From Tannerella sp. (GTDB lineage Bacteria > Bacteroidota > Bacteroidia > Bacteroidales > Tannerellaceae): a stretch of 37,639 nt of DNA. Location: contig JAISCL010000329.1 in the NCBI GenBank assembly GCA_031265585.1, positions 1 through 37,639 on the forward strand, in the 5' to 3' direction. The position numbers and the translations under genes were made by a program. Positions within the stretch are counted from its first letter, which is position 1. The number at the start of each line of letters is the position of its first letter. The notes under the pieces are model-generated. The model did not search any database. It had not been told where the DNA came from and was given only the letters and a program-made list of their open reading frames with translations. Positions 23,028 to 31,598 of this stretch are shown one piece after another.

Positions 23028-24849
23028 AGAGCTTGTCGATGAGGTCGCTGCGTTTTATTTGCCGCAAAAAACGCGTTATTTCAGGGCGGTATTCGGCCAG
23101 GTGCCAAAAGAAAAACTGGCGTTGCGAAAGCTTTTCCCGTTTGCTTCGTGCACAGGGGATTTTTTCCAGGGTATAGGGATGAATGCCTGTATAATATATT
23201 TCGGCAGCTAATGTCATGGGCGTCGGTGTGAAATCTTGTACCTGTTCAAGATGAAAGTTCAGTTTCCTGGTCTTTATCGCAAGTTCGGCCATGTCGATTT
23301 CCGTACAACCGGGATGACTGGATATAAAATAAGGGATTAGCTGCTCTTTCAGATGATGTTCGGAGTTGATTCCGTCAAATATTTTTTTGAATCTTTCAAA
23401 CAGTTCAAACGGGGGCTTTCGCATCAGCTGCAAGACATTTTTTTCCGTATGCTCCGGGGCTACCTTTAGCCTTCCCGACACATGTCCGGTCAGAAGCGTT
23501 TCGATATACTGCCGGGATGCGCGGTTAAAAACTTCATTTTCGTGCCGGTGCAGTAACAGATCGTAACGTATGCCGCTTCCGATGAAGACTTTTTTTATCC
23601 CCGGCATCTTCGCCGATTCACGGTACAGTTCCAGGAGGGGCGTATGATCTGTCAGCAGATTCTTGCAGATGACAGGAAACGTACAGGAAGGCTTTTTACA
23701 TTTTCTGCAGACCGGTTCGTCTTTTCCCTTCATTTGATACATATTTGCCGAGGGGCCACCCAGGTCGCTGATGTATCCTTTAAAACCGGGTGAACGGGAT
23801 ATTTTTTCGACCTCTTTCAGGACAGACTCTTTGCTGCGTGATAAAATCCGTTTCCCCTGGTGCGCTGAAATGGTACAGAAAGCGCATCCGCCGAAACAGC
23901 CCCGGTGAATGTTTACTGAGTACTTTATCATTTCAAACGCAGGAATCACTTTGTCCCTGTATTTGGGGTGCGGCAGGCGGGTATAGGGCAAATCGTACCA
24001 GGAATCAAGCTCTTTTGTCGTAGCCGGCGCATACGGAGGGTTGACCGCAATGATCCTGTCATGCGTGTGCTGCAGTATTCCGGCGGATTCGTATTTATTG
24101 GATTCTTCTTCGATGATCCTGAAATTTTTAGCCTGCTTCCGTTTATCTTTCAGGCACTCTTCGTAGGGAAAGAGGACGATGTCTCCCGGTGAATGTGTGA
24201 TCTTTTCTGCGATACAGGCTGTCTGGGGCAAGTTTTTGATATTTTCGAAAGGGACTCCCTTTTTCAGGAGTTTCACAAGTTCCGTAACCGGTTTTTCTCC
24301 CATGCCGTAGATCAGGAGGTCTGCGGGGCTGTCGGCAAGGATACCCGGACACAGCCTGTCCTGCCAGTAGTCATAATGCGCCAGACGCCGCAGGGAGGCT
24401 TCTATTCCGCCTAAAACGACAGGCGTGCCGGGATAGCGTTCTTTCAGGATTTTTGCATAGACAATGCTCGGGTAATCAGGCCGCATGCCGGGCCGTTTAT
24501 CCGGCGTGTAGGCATCGTCACTGCGAAGGCGTTTGTTGGCTGTGTAACGGTTAATCATTGAATCCATCGCGCCCGGTGCAATCGCGAAAAACAGGCGCGG
24601 GACGCCCAGTTTGGTGAAATCGCGGCAGTCGCCCCGCCAGTCGGGCTGGGGTACAATCGCCACCCGGAGTCCCTGCGCTTCAAGCACCCGGCCGATGACG
24701 GCGGCGCCAAAAGACGGATGGTCGACGTATGCGTCGCCGCTGAAGATGATGACATCCAGATAATCCCAGCCCCGCAGTTTGACTTCCTTTCCGGTCGTGG
24801 GAAGCCAGGCATCCGGCTGATACGTATTTACAGGAGTTTTCCTTTCCAT
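23020..24849 (-). CDS. YgiQ-type radical SAM protein
   Basis: A 609-residue protein with the YgiQ layout. The N-terminal domain has DVIIFSGDAYVDHPSFGAAV and GRVLEAQG, a possible cobalamin-type or receiver-like fold. The middle has GGIEASLRRLAHYDYW. The radical SAM core has RGCFGGCAFCTISAHQGK (Cys318, 322, 325), followed by CRKCKKPSC, which could bind an extra cluster or metal. The reaction of YgiQ is unknown. The track uses a GTG at 24858; the ATG at 24849 is a better start and overlaps the ispE end by 22 nt. It is the last gene of the DEAD-ispE-ygiQ run. Confidence 0.9.
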   Translation of the reverse strand: MERKTPVNTYQPDAWLPTTGKEVKLRGWDYLDVIIFSGDAYVDHPSFGAAVIGRVLEAQGLRVAIVPQPDWRGDCRDFTKLGVPRLFFAIAPGAMDSMINRYTANKRLRSDDAYTPDKRPGMRPDYPSIVYAKILKERYPGTPVVLGGIEASLRRLAHYDYWQDRLCPGILADSPADLLIYGMGEKPVTELVKLLKKGVPFENIKNLPQTACIAEKITHSPGDIVLFPYEECLKDKRKQAKNFRIIEEESNKYESAGILQHTHDRIIAVNPPYAPATTKELDSWYDLPYTRLPHPKYRDKVIPAFEMIKYSVNIHRGCFGGCAFCTISAHQGKRILSRSKESVLKEVEKISRSPGFKGYISDLGGPSANMYQMKGKDEPVCRKCKKPSCTFPVICKNLLTDHTPLLELYRESAKMPGIKKVFIGSGIRYDLLLHRHENEVFNRASRQYIETLLTGHVSGRLKVAPEHTEKNVLQLMRKPPFELFERFKKIFDGINSEHHLKEQLIPYFISSHPGCTEIDMAELAIKTRKLNFHLEQVQDFTPTPMTLAAEIYYTGIHPYTLEKIPCARSKREKLSQRQFFFWHLAEYRPEITRFLRQIKRSDLIDKLFK

Positions 24850-25631
24850 ACGAAACACTTGGGAAAAGCGGACGGGACCGCCTTCGTGAACAGTCCGTAA
24901 ACGGCGGATCCGGAACCGGACATGGATGCGTATTCAGCTCCCAGTGCATACAGCTTGTCTTTTATCTCCCGGATGACGGGATATTTATCGAATACGCTTG
25001 GCTCGAAGTCGTTTCTTAATACGTTTTTCCATTCCGGTACGGGTATGGAGGGCAATTCGTCAAGGGAAAAGGACGGTTTTTGCGGTTTCACCGCCGCGTA
25101 TGCTTCCGGGGTAGAAACGGTGACGGGAGGCTTTACAATATATAATGTATAATCTTTCAGGGAGACCGAAACCGGTTTGAAGACATTGCCCGTCCCTGTG
25201 GCGATGACCGGCATATTCCGGATAAAGAAAGGACAGTCCGCGCCAAGGGTTGCCGCCATCTTTTCCAGCCTGCTGTCCGCTATCCGGAAATTGCACAAAT
25301 CATTAACCAGCCTGAGTGTAAAAGCGGCATCCGAGCTTCCTCCCCCTAATCCGGCTCCCGGTGGAATCGCCTTTTTGAGGTATATTTCCAGCGGCGGAAC
25401 AGCCTGTTTCCGCGCTATCAGGCCGTATGCTTTCATCACCAGGTTCTCTTCGGCGGAAGCAGTCAGTTTCAGTCCCGTCTGCCTGAATGACGCTTCCCGG
25501 GCGACGACGGCTTCCAGGGCATCTTTCAGGGGAACGGGGTAAAAGACCGTTTCGATGTTGTGAAATCCGTCCGGACGTTTTTCTGTTACATGAAGCCCTA
25601 AGTTTATTTTTGCATTGGGGAAACAAAGCAT
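24828..25631 (-). CDS. ispE: 4-diphosphocytidyl-2-C-methyl-D-erythritol kinase
   Basis: A 267-residue GHMP kinase of the MEP isoprenoid pathway. It opens NAKINLGLHVTEKRPDGFHN, with the catalytic Lys and substrate residues. The ATP loop is IPPGAGLGGGSSDAAFTL (about 89-106), with GADCPFF and the C-terminal MSGSGSAVYGLF motif. Length is slightly short of the E. coli enzyme but normal for Bacteroidota. It is 18 nt after the helicase gene and overlaps the radical SAM gene. Confidence 0.95.
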   Translation of the reverse strand: MLCFPNAKINLGLHVTEKRPDGFHNIETVFYPVPLKDALEAVVAREASFRQTGLKLTASAEENLVMKAYGLIARKQAVPPLEIYLKKAIPPGAGLGGGSSDAAFTLRLVNDLCNFRIADSRLEKMAATLGADCPFFIRNMPVIATGTGNVFKPVSVSLKDYTLYIVKPPVTVSTPEAYAAVKPQKPSFSLDELPSIPVPEWKNVLRNDFEPSVFDKYPVIREIKDKLYALGAEYASMSGSGSAVYGLFTKAVPSAFPKCFVWKGKLL

Positions 25632-25649
25632 GGAGATAATGATTAGCGG

Positions 25650-26939
25650 TTAACTGTTCCTGCCCGGCTTTTTGAACGGTCTTTTGGACTGTTTGCCGTT
25701 TGGTTTCCGTCCTTTCCCGCCGGTTCTTTCATTACTTTCCTTTCCCTTTTTCCTGAAACGGCCTTTACTCTGTTTATGCTTTTCCGGCTCGTAGGGAGGA
25801 GCTTCTCCAAGGGACGGGTCAATGGGGATCTTATAGATTTCTTTGTTGAGAAATGTTTCCATCGCCCTGAAAGCGCCCTGTTCTTTTTCGGAAACGAAGG
25901 TGATGGCCAGTCCGCTTCCGTCCGTTCCGCGCGCTGTACGGCCTATTCGGTGTACATAATCCTCCGGATCTTTCGGCGTATCGTAGTTGATAACGATGCT
26001 GATGTCATTGATGTCAATGCCGCGGGAGACGACGTCGGTGGCCACCAGCACGTCAACATGTCCGTTGCGGAAGTCTTTCATGACCTGTTCCCGGTTACTC
26101 TGTTCCAGGTCCGAATGCATCTCTGCCGCATTGATATTCATCCGCTTGAATGCGGCAGCCAGTTCCTTTACCTTCTGCTTGGACGACGAAAACAGAAGGA
26201 CGCGCTTCGGGCTGCTTTCCTTGAAATGTTTCTCCAGGATACGCATCTTCTGGGCTTCGTAACAGATATAGGCGGTCTGTATGATACTTTCCGGCGGCTT
26301 TGCAATTGCGATTTCCACCTCCTGCGGATCTTTCATGATACTGGCTGCCAGCGTCCGTATTTTGGGAGGCATGGTGGCGGAGAACATGATGATCTGGCAG
26401 TTGCCGGGCAGTTTCCTGTATATCTGAAGGATATCTTCGTAAAAGCCCATGTCGAGCATGCGGTCGGCTTCGTCAAGAATGAAAAAGGACACCCGCGACA
26501 AATCCACGCTGCCCATGTTCATGTGTGCGATGAGGCGTCCGGGCGTAGCAATCACAATATCGGTTCCCATCAGCATCCCTCTTTCCTGCTGTGCGTACGC
26601 GATCCCGTCCGTGCCTCCGTAGACGGCTACGGCGGAAACCGGCAGGTAATAGGAGAAGCCCTCCACCTGCTGGTCGATCTGCTGCGCCAGTTCGCGTGTG
26701 GGAGCCATGATCACGGCATTGATCGCATCTTCGGGATAGGCGCCTTTGCTCAGTTCGTTAATAACCGGCAACACGTAAGCCGCGGTCTTTCCGGTACCCG
26801 TCTGGGCACATGCGATGATATCCTTGCCTTCCAGTATGGGGGGGATTGACATTTCCTGTACAGGCGTCATTTCCTGAAAATTCATGGCATAAAGGCCGTC
26901 TAATACGGAATCTTCAAGATTCAGTTCGTCAAATCTCAT
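25650..26939 (-). CDS. DEAD-box RNA helicase (RhlE-like)
   Basis: A 429-residue helicase with all core motifs: Q-motif GLYAMNFQEMTPVQEMSIP, motif I AQTGTGKTAAYVLP, PTRELAQQ, TPGRL, DEADRMLDMGF, SATMPP, then VATDVVSRGIDI and YVHRIGRTARG. The last 50 residues are a Lys/Arg/Gly-rich tail (KGRFRKKGKESNERTGGKGR) typical of RNA-tethering extensions. It unwinds RNA duplexes, probably in ribosome assembly or RNA decay. A consensus promoter lies directly upstream and it leads ispE and the radical SAM gene. Confidence 0.93.
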   Translation of the reverse strand: MRFDELNLEDSVLDGLYAMNFQEMTPVQEMSIPPILEGKDIIACAQTGTGKTAAYVLPVINELSKGAYPEDAINAVIMAPTRELAQQIDQQVEGFSYYLPVSAVAVYGGTDGIAYAQQERGMLMGTDIVIATPGRLIAHMNMGSVDLSRVSFFILDEADRMLDMGFYEDILQIYRKLPGNCQIIMFSATMPPKIRTLAASIMKDPQEVEIAIAKPPESIIQTAYICYEAQKMRILEKHFKESSPKRVLLFSSSKQKVKELAAAFKRMNINAAEMHSDLEQSNREQVMKDFRNGHVDVLVATDVVSRGIDINDISIVINYDTPKDPEDYVHRIGRTARGTDGSGLAITFVSEKEQGAFRAMETFLNKEIYKIPIDPSLGEAPPYEPEKHKQSKGRFRKKGKESNERTGGKGRKPNGKQSKRPFKKPGRNS

Positions 26940-26961
26940 TCTTTTTCAATTAAAAACGTCG

Positions 26962-26994
26962 CAAAAATAGCAGTTATTTCATTATCAGCCAAAA
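26962..26994 (-). promoter_or_regulatory. promoter of the helicase-ispE-ygiQ run
   Basis: On the minus strand TTTTG (26990-26994), 20 bp, TATTTTTG (26962-26969). Both boxes match; predicted start about 17 nt before the ATG. Confidence 0.7.
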
Positions 26995-27033
26995 TTTATC
27001 CGCAAAAAATGCAGTTGCCCCGGTCTCGAACGT

Positions 27034-28182
27034 TCATCCCCTGTTGCGTAACGCGGCACGGGCAGCGGGTAAGGAGGCGATGCGTCGCGTTTCTACATGA
27101 TTTGTTTTTCTTAGGAGGGAGGTTAGGCCGGCGGAACAGATTGCTTTGTAGTTGCTGCCGTCGGAATAGATCAGGTAATATTCTATTTCCGGGATTTTTT
27201 CGGCCATTTTGCAGGCGGCTTCGATACCGAGGGCCATGAATGCGGTGGCGTAAGCGTCTGCTGTCATACAGTCCGGCGCCAGGATGGTAGCGCTCAGGAG
27301 GCTTTGTTCGGAAGGGTAGCCGGTGCGGGGATCGATGGTGTGCGCGTATTTTTTGCCGTCTTTCAAGTAGAAGTTCCGGTAGTTGCCGGATGTGGCGCAT
27401 CCGCGTTTGCCGCACAGGCTGATGATGTTGTCCGGTTCGTATTTCAGGCCGGAGGGGTCGTCTTCCGGTTTGGGGATGCCGACCTGCCAGCATTTGCCGT
27501 GGGGGTTTTTGCCTTTTGCCGCCACTTCGCCGCCGATTTCCACCATATAGTTTTCGACGCCTTCACGTTCGAGCAGGGCGGCGATCACGTCGGAGGCGAA
27601 TCCTTTCGCGATGGCTGAAAAGTTGAGTGTCATGCGCGGATCGTCCTTTATGATCCGTTTGTTTTCCAGGCGGATCTTTTTATAGCCGACGAACGACAGG
27701 ATGCTGTCGATTTTTTCCTGCGAGATACTGTCGCTGTTTTCAAAGCCGAAGCCCCACAGGTTGATTAAGGGGGAGACTGTTACATCGAAGACTCCGTCTG
27801 AGTTTTCCGACACTTCCATGGCCTTGTTGAATACGGTGGCAAACCGGTCGTCCACTTCCACTTCTTCGTTGCGGTTCACTTTGGAGATGATGGAATTGGG
27901 GTTGAATGGGTTCATGGACAGGCTGAAGGCCTGCAGTTCGGCGTCTATTTTGTCGGTGAGCAGTCCGGCGGATTCGTATTTGATATGATATGACGTATGA
28001 AAAACACTGCCGCTCTCTTCGTAATATTTTTTTTCGTGCGTACACGACAGGCACACGCACCACATTATTACTGTCAGTACATTGACGGCTGCCCTGCCGA
28101 CCGCACGGGGATCTCTGTACACGCCGTGTGCAACCTTCCTGCGGGCAAGCCGGGTGAATAACGGTTTTATTATTTTCATCAT
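27034..28182 (-). CDS. apbE: FAD:protein FMN transferase, lipoprotein-like
   Basis: A 382-residue ApbE-family protein that attaches FMN to threonines of target proteins such as Nqr/Rnf subunits. Core patterns are FHTSYHIKYES, LSMNPFNPNSIISKVNR, GVFDVTVSPLINLWGFG, NFSAIAKGFASDVIAALLE, YMVEIGGEVAAKG, HTIDPRTGYP and the metal-site region DCMTADAYATAFMALG. A hydrophobic stretch ending CLSC suggests a lipoprotein. Two oddities stand out. About 25 extra basic residues (TRLARRKVAHGVYRDPRAVG) sit before the hydrophobic stretch, and a 21-residue Arg/Ala tail (HVETRRIASLPAARAALRNR) lies beyond the usual end. Both are encoded by palindrome-rich DNA. It is the last gene of the his-lys run, 37 nt after rluA. 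Confidence 0.9.
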   Translation of the reverse strand: MMKIIKPLFTRLARRKVAHGVYRDPRAVGRAAVNVLTVIMWCVCLSCTHEKKYYEESGSVFHTSYHIKYESAGLLTDKIDAELQAFSLSMNPFNPNSIISKVNRNEEVEVDDRFATVFNKAMEVSENSDGVFDVTVSPLINLWGFGFENSDSISQEKIDSILSFVGYKKIRLENKRIIKDDPRMTLNFSAIAKGFASDVIAALLEREGVENYMVEIGGEVAAKGKNPHGKCWQVGIPKPEDDPSGLKYEPDNIISLCGKRGCATSGNYRNFYLKDGKKYAHTIDPRTGYPSEQSLLSATILAPDCMTADAYATAFMALGIEAACKMAEKIPEIEYYLIYSDGSNYKAICSAGLTSLLRKTNHVETRRIASLPAARAALRNRG

Positions 28183-28219
28183 GCTCTAAAGATTAATCTG
28201 TTCCTGACAGGGTCAGTTG

Positions 28220-29101
28220 TTATTTCACCAGTTCGCTGAAGCGTTTCGGTATTGGGGTTTCGAAGCGCATTTCTTCGCCGGTCGCGGGATGCCGGAAAAA
28301 CAGGCGCCGGGCGTGCAGCATCAGCCGTCCGCCGGGGTCGGTTTTTGCTCCGTATTTCGGGTCGCCGGCTACCGGATGGCCGATAAATTCCATCTGGGCG
28401 CGTATCTGGTTTTTGCGTCCGGTTTCGAGTTCGAGTTCTATCAGCGAACAGGCGGCATTGCTTTTCAGCACGCGATAGTGCGAGATCGCTTTCCTGCCCT
28501 GCTGCCTGCCGGTACAGAAGACTTTCATCCGGCTGTTTTCCGTAAGGTAGGTGACGATCGTGTCTTCGCTTTTTTCCGGGACGCCTTCTATCACGGCGAC
28601 GTACGAACGGCGGGTGATCATCGCGTGCCAGTTCGAACGCAGGTATTCCTGTATGCTCCGGTTGCGTGCGAACATCATCAGGCCGGAGGTTCCCTTGTCC
28701 AGGCGGTGCAGTATGAATATCCGGTTCCGCAGGTCTGTTTTTTTCACGTGCCGGGACAGCAGGAAAGAGGCCGTATGCTCCTGTGAAGGAGAGTCCGGGA
28801 CGGACAGCAGGCCTTCCTTTTTGTTCACGACGATCAGTTCGTCATCTTCCCATACGATCTTTAACTGCGGATGGCTAAAGGGAACGGGCGCTTTCTCCAG
28901 GCTGATGAAGACTTCGTCTCCCGGATTCAGCGGCGTATTGAAATGTGTCGAGGGCTTCCCGTTGACCTGTACCTGCCCGCGGCCCAGCAAGCCCTTGACG
29001 GAGGTTCTGCTCTGCCGGCCAAGCCATTCCAGCAGGTAGGGCAGTAGCGTACTGCTTTCTTTCACAATACTTTTTTTGCCTTCTTTTTGAGGATGCCGCA
29101 T
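28220..29101 (-). CDS. RluA-family pseudouridine synthase
   Basis: A 293-residue enzyme. The N-terminal 85 residues hold an S4-type RNA-binding domain (LLGRGQVQVNGKPSTHFNTP, PGDEVFI). The catalytic domain has FILHRLDKGTSGLMMFARN, with the active-site Asp in HRLD, then RRSYVAVIEG, LETGRKNQIRAQM and HPVAGDPKYG. It isomerises uridines in rRNA or tRNA; RluC/RluD-type is likely, but the exact target cannot be assigned. It starts 2 nt after the lysA stop codon, so translation is coupled. Confidence 0.92.
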   Translation of the reverse strand: MRHPQKEGKKSIVKESSTLLPYLLEWLGRQSRTSVKGLLGRGQVQVNGKPSTHFNTPLNPGDEVFISLEKAPVPFSHPQLKIVWEDDELIVVNKKEGLLSVPDSPSQEHTASFLLSRHVKKTDLRNRIFILHRLDKGTSGLMMFARNRSIQEYLRSNWHAMITRRSYVAVIEGVPEKSEDTIVTYLTENSRMKVFCTGRQQGRKAISHYRVLKSNAACSLIELELETGRKNQIRAQMEFIGHPVAGDPKYGAKTDPGGRLMLHARRLFFRHPATGEEMRFETPIPKRFSELVK

Positions 29102-29103
29102 GG

Positions 29104-30264
29104 TTAGATTTCGTTGGAGAAATAGCTTTCCGGCAGGGCGCGGCAGTTGTACTGCGAGGCCATGATTTCACCGTAGGCGCCGGCGGAACGGAACGCGATC
29201 AGGTCGTTGCGGCATACCCTGTTCAGTTCGACGTCCCGGTTGAAGACGTCCGATGATTCGCAGATCGGGCCTGCGATGTCATACGTTTCGAAAGGCCCGT
29301 CGCCGGTGATGTTTTCCGGATGATGGTAGGCGTCGTACATGGCGGGACGTATCAGGTCGGTAAAGCCCGCATCCAGGATCGCGAACTGTTTCGCTTCCCC
29401 TTTTTTTACGTACAGGACTTTAGAGATCAGGGCGCCACACTGTCCGACCACGGAACGGCCGAGTTCGAAATGTATCCGCTGTCCTTCGCGCCGCTTCACG
29501 AACTGATGGAATACGGCGAAGTAGCTGTCAAATCCGGGTACCGGCCGGAGGTTCGGATGGCGGTAATCAATGCCAAGTCCGCCGCCGAAGTTGAGGTTTT
29601 CAATCCTGAGTCCGCGGGCTTCGAGTTCGTCCTGCAGTTCGTTGGCGCGAATGCAGAGGTTTTGGAATACGGAAAGATCGGTGATCTGTGAGCCGATATG
29701 GAAATGGATCCCCGAAAAACGGACACGGTTCATTTTGGGTAATTCACGGATTACCTCCTCCAGCCGGCGGCCCGGGTTTATACCGAATTTGTTTTCCTGC
29801 AGCCCGGTGGTGATTTTCGCATGTGTATGTGCGTCCACGTCCGGGTTTATGCGCAGGGCTACGGTTGCCGTTTTATCCTTTGCTTCGGCCAGCGCGTTGA
29901 TCACTTCCAGTTCTTCCAGCGATTCTGCGTTGAAGCAGGCAATCTCCCTGTCCAGGCCCAGGTTTATTTCCCGGTCGGTTTTCCCGACGCCTGCAAAAAC
30001 TATTTTGGAGGCAGGGAATCCGGCATCCAGGGCGGCCTGCACCTCTCCTCCGCTTACGCAGTCCGCTCCCAGTCCGTTTTTGGCAATGAGTGCGAGAATC
30101 TTCGGGTTCGCATTCGCCTTGACCGCATAGTGCTGGTGATAACCGTACCTGCCGGTTTCCGTCCGGATGGCATTTAATGTATCCTGCAGCAGCGCCATGT
30201 CATAATAGTAAAACGGCGTTTGCAGGCGTCTGAATTTTTCTACCGGGAAAATACCTTTGCTCAT
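29104..30264 (-). CDS. lysA: diaminopimelate decarboxylase
   Basis: A 386-residue PLP enzyme that makes L-lysine from meso-diaminopimelate. The PLP lysine is in YHQHYAVKANANPKIL, followed by GADCVSGGEVQAALDAG, HFHIGSQI, LNFGGGLGIDY, ELGRSVVGQCG and the substrate-binding GPICESSDVFNRD near the C-terminus. Length is slightly shorter than the 415-residue norm but usual for Bacteroidota. It lies 8 nt after lysC, so the first and last enzymes of the lysine branch are made together. Confidence 0.94.
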   Translation of the reverse strand: MSKGIFPVEKFRRLQTPFYYYDMALLQDTLNAIRTETGRYGYHQHYAVKANANPKILALIAKNGLGADCVSGGEVQAALDAGFPASKIVFAGVGKTDREINLGLDREIACFNAESLEELEVINALAEAKDKTATVALRINPDVDAHTHAKITTGLQENKFGINPGRRLEEVIRELPKMNRVRFSGIHFHIGSQITDLSVFQNLCIRANELQDELEARGLRIENLNFGGGLGIDYRHPNLRPVPGFDSYFAVFHQFVKRREGQRIHFELGRSVVGQCGALISKVLYVKKGEAKQFAILDAGFTDLIRPAMYDAYHHPENITGDGPFETYDIAGPICESSDVFNRDVELNRVCRNDLIAFRSAGAYGEIMASQYNCRALPESYFSNEI

Positions 30265-30272
30265 ACTGAATA

Positions 30273-31586
30273 TTAATTAAAAAGATGTTTGCTTAAAGCC
30301 TGGAGCGCCCGCTTTTTGTCGGAAGATTTCACCAGCAGGGACACATTATAGTTACTGCCGCCGTAAGAAATCATTCGCACCGGGATGTCTTTCAGTGCGG
30401 ATATGATTTTGGCCTCGAAGCCGATGTTATCCCATTCGAGGTCCCCGACGACGCATACGATGACCATCTCCCGGTCTACCGTCACGGTTCCGTACTGTTT
30501 CAGGTCGTTCACGATCCCGTCTATGTGCTTCGGGTTGTCAATCGTTACGGAGACGCCCACTTCCGACGTGGTCACCATATCAATCGGCGTATGATGCGTT
30601 TCGAATATCTCGAAAACCTTGCGCAGGAAACCCGTTGCAAGCAACATGCGGCCGCTTTTTATTTTGATGGAGACGATGTTGTCCTTCGCGGCAACCGCTT
30701 TGATCCTGCCTTTTTCCATTTCGTTGGAGATCGTCGTGCCCGGCGCCTCCGGCTGCATGGTGTTGAGGAGGCGTACCGGTATATTATTCAGCTTGGCCGG
30801 CAGGATGCACGTCGGGTGAAGGATTTTCGCCCCGAAATAGGCCAGCTCCGCCGCTTCGTCGAAATTCAGGTGGCGTACGGGCGATGTGTTCTCTACCACT
30901 CTCGGATCGTTGTTGTGCATGCCGTCGATATCCGTCCATATCTGTATTTCTTCCGCCTGTATGGCTGCGCCGGCGAGGGATGCCGTATAGTCGCTTCCGC
31001 CGCGTTGCAGGTTGTCGATCTCGCCGTATGCGTTGCGGCAAATAAATCCCTGTGTGATATACAGGGCGGCATCCGGGTTTTTCCCGAGCAGGCCGTTCAG
31101 CTTTTCCTTGATGTAGACGGGATCCGGTTCCGAATTTTTATCGGTGCGCATGTAATCCAGCGCCGGGAGGATCACGGACCGGACGCCCGTTTCCTGCATG
31201 TACAGGTTCATCATGCCGGTAGACATCAGTTCGCCCTGCGCCAGTATGACGCGCTCCTCGAATGGCGTAAAGGGGTCTTTTACCAGCGAACGGATATAGT
31301 CCAGGTACGACCGGATCAGCGCATTCGCCTTCTCCCGGTATTCCTCCGTGGCGTATAACTCGCGGATTACACCGGCATATTTCTCCGCTAAACGGTGGAT
31401 GATTTCGCCGGCGTCATCCGGTTTTTTTTCATACAGATAATTTGAAATCTCGACTAACGAGTTCGTTGTACCCGACATGGCGGACAGTACCACGATTTTC
31501 CGACTGCCGTCATTAATTAACCGGGCGACATCCCTCATCCTCTGCGCCGAGCCTACGGAGGTGCCTCCGAATTTTAAAACTTTCAT
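30273..31586 (-). CDS. lysC: aspartate kinase
   Basis: A 437-residue monofunctional aspartokinase that catalyses the first step to lysine, threonine and methionine. It has MKVLKFGGTSVGSAQRM at the start, VLSAMSGTTNSLVEI, FICRNAYGEIDNLQRGGSDYTAS, IWTDIDGMHNNDPRVV, ELAYFGAKILHP and two C-terminal ACT domains (DNIVSIKIKSGRML and GVSVTIDNPKH). Those domains are the usual site of feedback inhibition by lysine or threonine. The gene symbol reflects the lysA neighbour; isoform specificity is not known. It is 12 nt after the ABC ATPase gene. Confidence 0.92.
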   Translation of the reverse strand: MKVLKFGGTSVGSAQRMRDVARLINDGSRKIVVLSAMSGTTNSLVEISNYLYEKKPDDAGEIIHRLAEKYAGVIRELYATEEYREKANALIRSYLDYIRSLVKDPFTPFEERVILAQGELMSTGMMNLYMQETGVRSVILPALDYMRTDKNSEPDPVYIKEKLNGLLGKNPDAALYITQGFICRNAYGEIDNLQRGGSDYTASLAGAAIQAEEIQIWTDIDGMHNNDPRVVENTSPVRHLNFDEAAELAYFGAKILHPTCILPAKLNNIPVRLLNTMQPEAPGTTISNEMEKGRIKAVAAKDNIVSIKIKSGRMLLATGFLRKVFEIFETHHTPIDMVTTSEVGVSVTIDNPKHIDGIVNDLKQYGTVTVDREMVIVCVVGDLEWDNIGFEAKIISALKDIPVRMISYGGSNYNVSLLVKSSDKKRALQALSKHLFN

Positions 31587-31598
31587 ACGTTTATGTTT

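Noticed and set aside
25776-26849. 357-aa plus-strand ORF opposite the DEAD-box gene
   Set aside because: It is a shadow of a strongly conserved helicase gene on the other strand, with no family pattern of its own.
30525-31358. 277-aa plus-strand ORF opposite lysC
   Set aside because: Antisense shadow of aspartate kinase; composition is typical of a complementary-frame translation.
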